Shown: piece by piece, positions 6,346-6,819 of the stretch
Layout: each line of letters begins with the position of its first letter
Position numbering within the stretch: position 1 is the stretch's first letter
Source: Thermomicrobiaceae bacterium
GTDB lineage: Bacteria > Chloroflexota > Chloroflexia > Thermomicrobiales > Thermomicrobiaceae
Direction: 5' to 3'
Length of the DNA stretch: 6,819 bases
NCBI GenBank assembly: GCA_025966355.1
Contig: JAICWZ010000103.1
Location: 1-6,819, forward strand
Notes under the pieces: generated by a model
Told to the model about the DNA's origin: nothing
Database searches by the model: none
What the model saw: only the letters and a program-made list of their open reading frames with translations
Program-made: the position numbers and the translations under genes

Positions 6346-6819
6346 TTAGGGCGAAGTGCTCGCGCTCGTCCTTGGCGCCAGCAACGCCACCAGCAAACTG
6401 AGCAGTACCACGATCCCAAGGGCAATACGGAGCGAACTCAGTTCGGCGGTCAGGCCGATCGATGATGGCCCGGCCATCAGGCCGACGTAGCCGGCGGTCG
6501 AGATGGCGGCGATGGCCGGGCCGGGCGCTATCTGCCCCGTCCGGCTGGCCGCGCTAACGATCAGCGGGAAGACGAACGACATGCCGGCGCCGACGCAGGC
6601 GAAGCCGAAGAGGCTGACGGCCAGATTCGGTACAACGAGCGCGATGCCAAGCCCGAGCGCCGCGATGAGACCGCCGAGGCGCATGAGCAATAGGGCGCCG
6701 AGTCGCGCGGCAAGCCGATCGCCTGCCAAGCGGCCGATCGTCATCGTGACCGAGAAGATGGTAAAGCCGGCCGCGGCCATGCCGGTGCCGGTACCAATCA
6801 CCTCGCGCAGATACACCGC
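6346..6819 (-). CDS. MFS transporter, C-terminal part (5' end outside window)
   Basis: The frame ends with TAA (complement of 6346-6348) and is open through the right edge of the window, so a GTG at 6814-6816 is almost certainly an internal codon. The visible 157 residues begin AVYLREVIGTGTGMAAAG, the usual start of the second half of YbjJ-like MFS carriers, where a helix with a W-x-A-V-Y-L-R motif opens the C-terminal bundle. The motif GRLAGDRLAARLG is the loop 8-9 copy of MFS motif A (G-R-x-x-G-D-R). Five further hydrophobic segments follow, and the protein ends in a short polar tail. About 400 residues is usual for the family, so roughly the last 40% is here. The substrate cannot be told. 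It converges on the upstream membrane protein gene with only 9 bp between stop codons and no obvious hairpin. Confidence 0.85.
   Translation of the reverse strand, partial: AVYLREVIGTGTGMAAAGFTIFSVTMTIGRLAGDRLAARLGALLLMRLGGLIAALGLGIALVVPNLAVSLFGFACVGAGMSFVFPLIVSAASRTGQIAPGPAIAAISTAGYVGLMAGPSSIGLTAELSSLRIALGIVVLLSLLVALLAPRTSASTSP

Noticed and set aside
1..6819. CRISPR arrays, tRNA/rRNA genes, insertion sequences, toxin-antitoxin or defence genes
   Set aside because: I found no spaced direct repeats, cloverleaf-like segments, transposase motifs or recognisable defence domains on reading both strands by eye.

Overview
This is a GC-rich (roughly 60% by eye) bacterial chromosome segment with short intergenic gaps. 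It looks like ordinary chromosome rather than a mobile or phage region: there is no transposase, integrase, tRNA, rRNA, CRISPR array or plasmid function. The protein styles (a YfhO-family membrane protein, a membrane-anchored Roadblock/LC7-like protein, a COG2345/SufR-like regulator, a NarL-type two-component pair, a YbjJ-like MFS transporter) would fit a Chloroflexota (Thermomicrobia-like) or actinobacterial genome. I favour Chloroflexota, but this rests on protein style alone.

Left part (1-2677): the 3' portion of a YfhO-family multi-spanning membrane protein on the plus strand converges, across a 25-bp gap holding a small hairpin, on a minus-strand gene. That gene encodes an unusual protein: an N-terminal DUF4870-like membrane block, a charged coiled-coil/SHOCT-like linker and a C-terminal Roadblock/LC7-like domain.

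Middle (2678-3579): a 227-bp divergent intergenic region separates that gene from a plus-strand winged-helix regulator of the COG2345/SufR-like group. Its C-terminal cysteine set resembles an Fe-S sensor, but no suf gene is present in the window.

Right part (3639-6819): a minus-strand two-component operon (histidine kinase then NarL/FixJ response regulator, overlapping by 4 nt as ATGA) is divergent from a plus-strand six-helix membrane protein. The 188-bp region between them carries an 18-bp near-perfect palindrome and a degenerate second copy 33 bp away, the best regulatory signal in the window. The membrane protein gene converges, with 9 bp between stop codons, on the 3' part of an MFS transporter gene that runs off the right edge.

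I see no clear-cut new multi-gene system. The best leads are the membrane-tethered Roadblock-like protein and the kinase/regulator/membrane-protein cluster around the paired palindromes.
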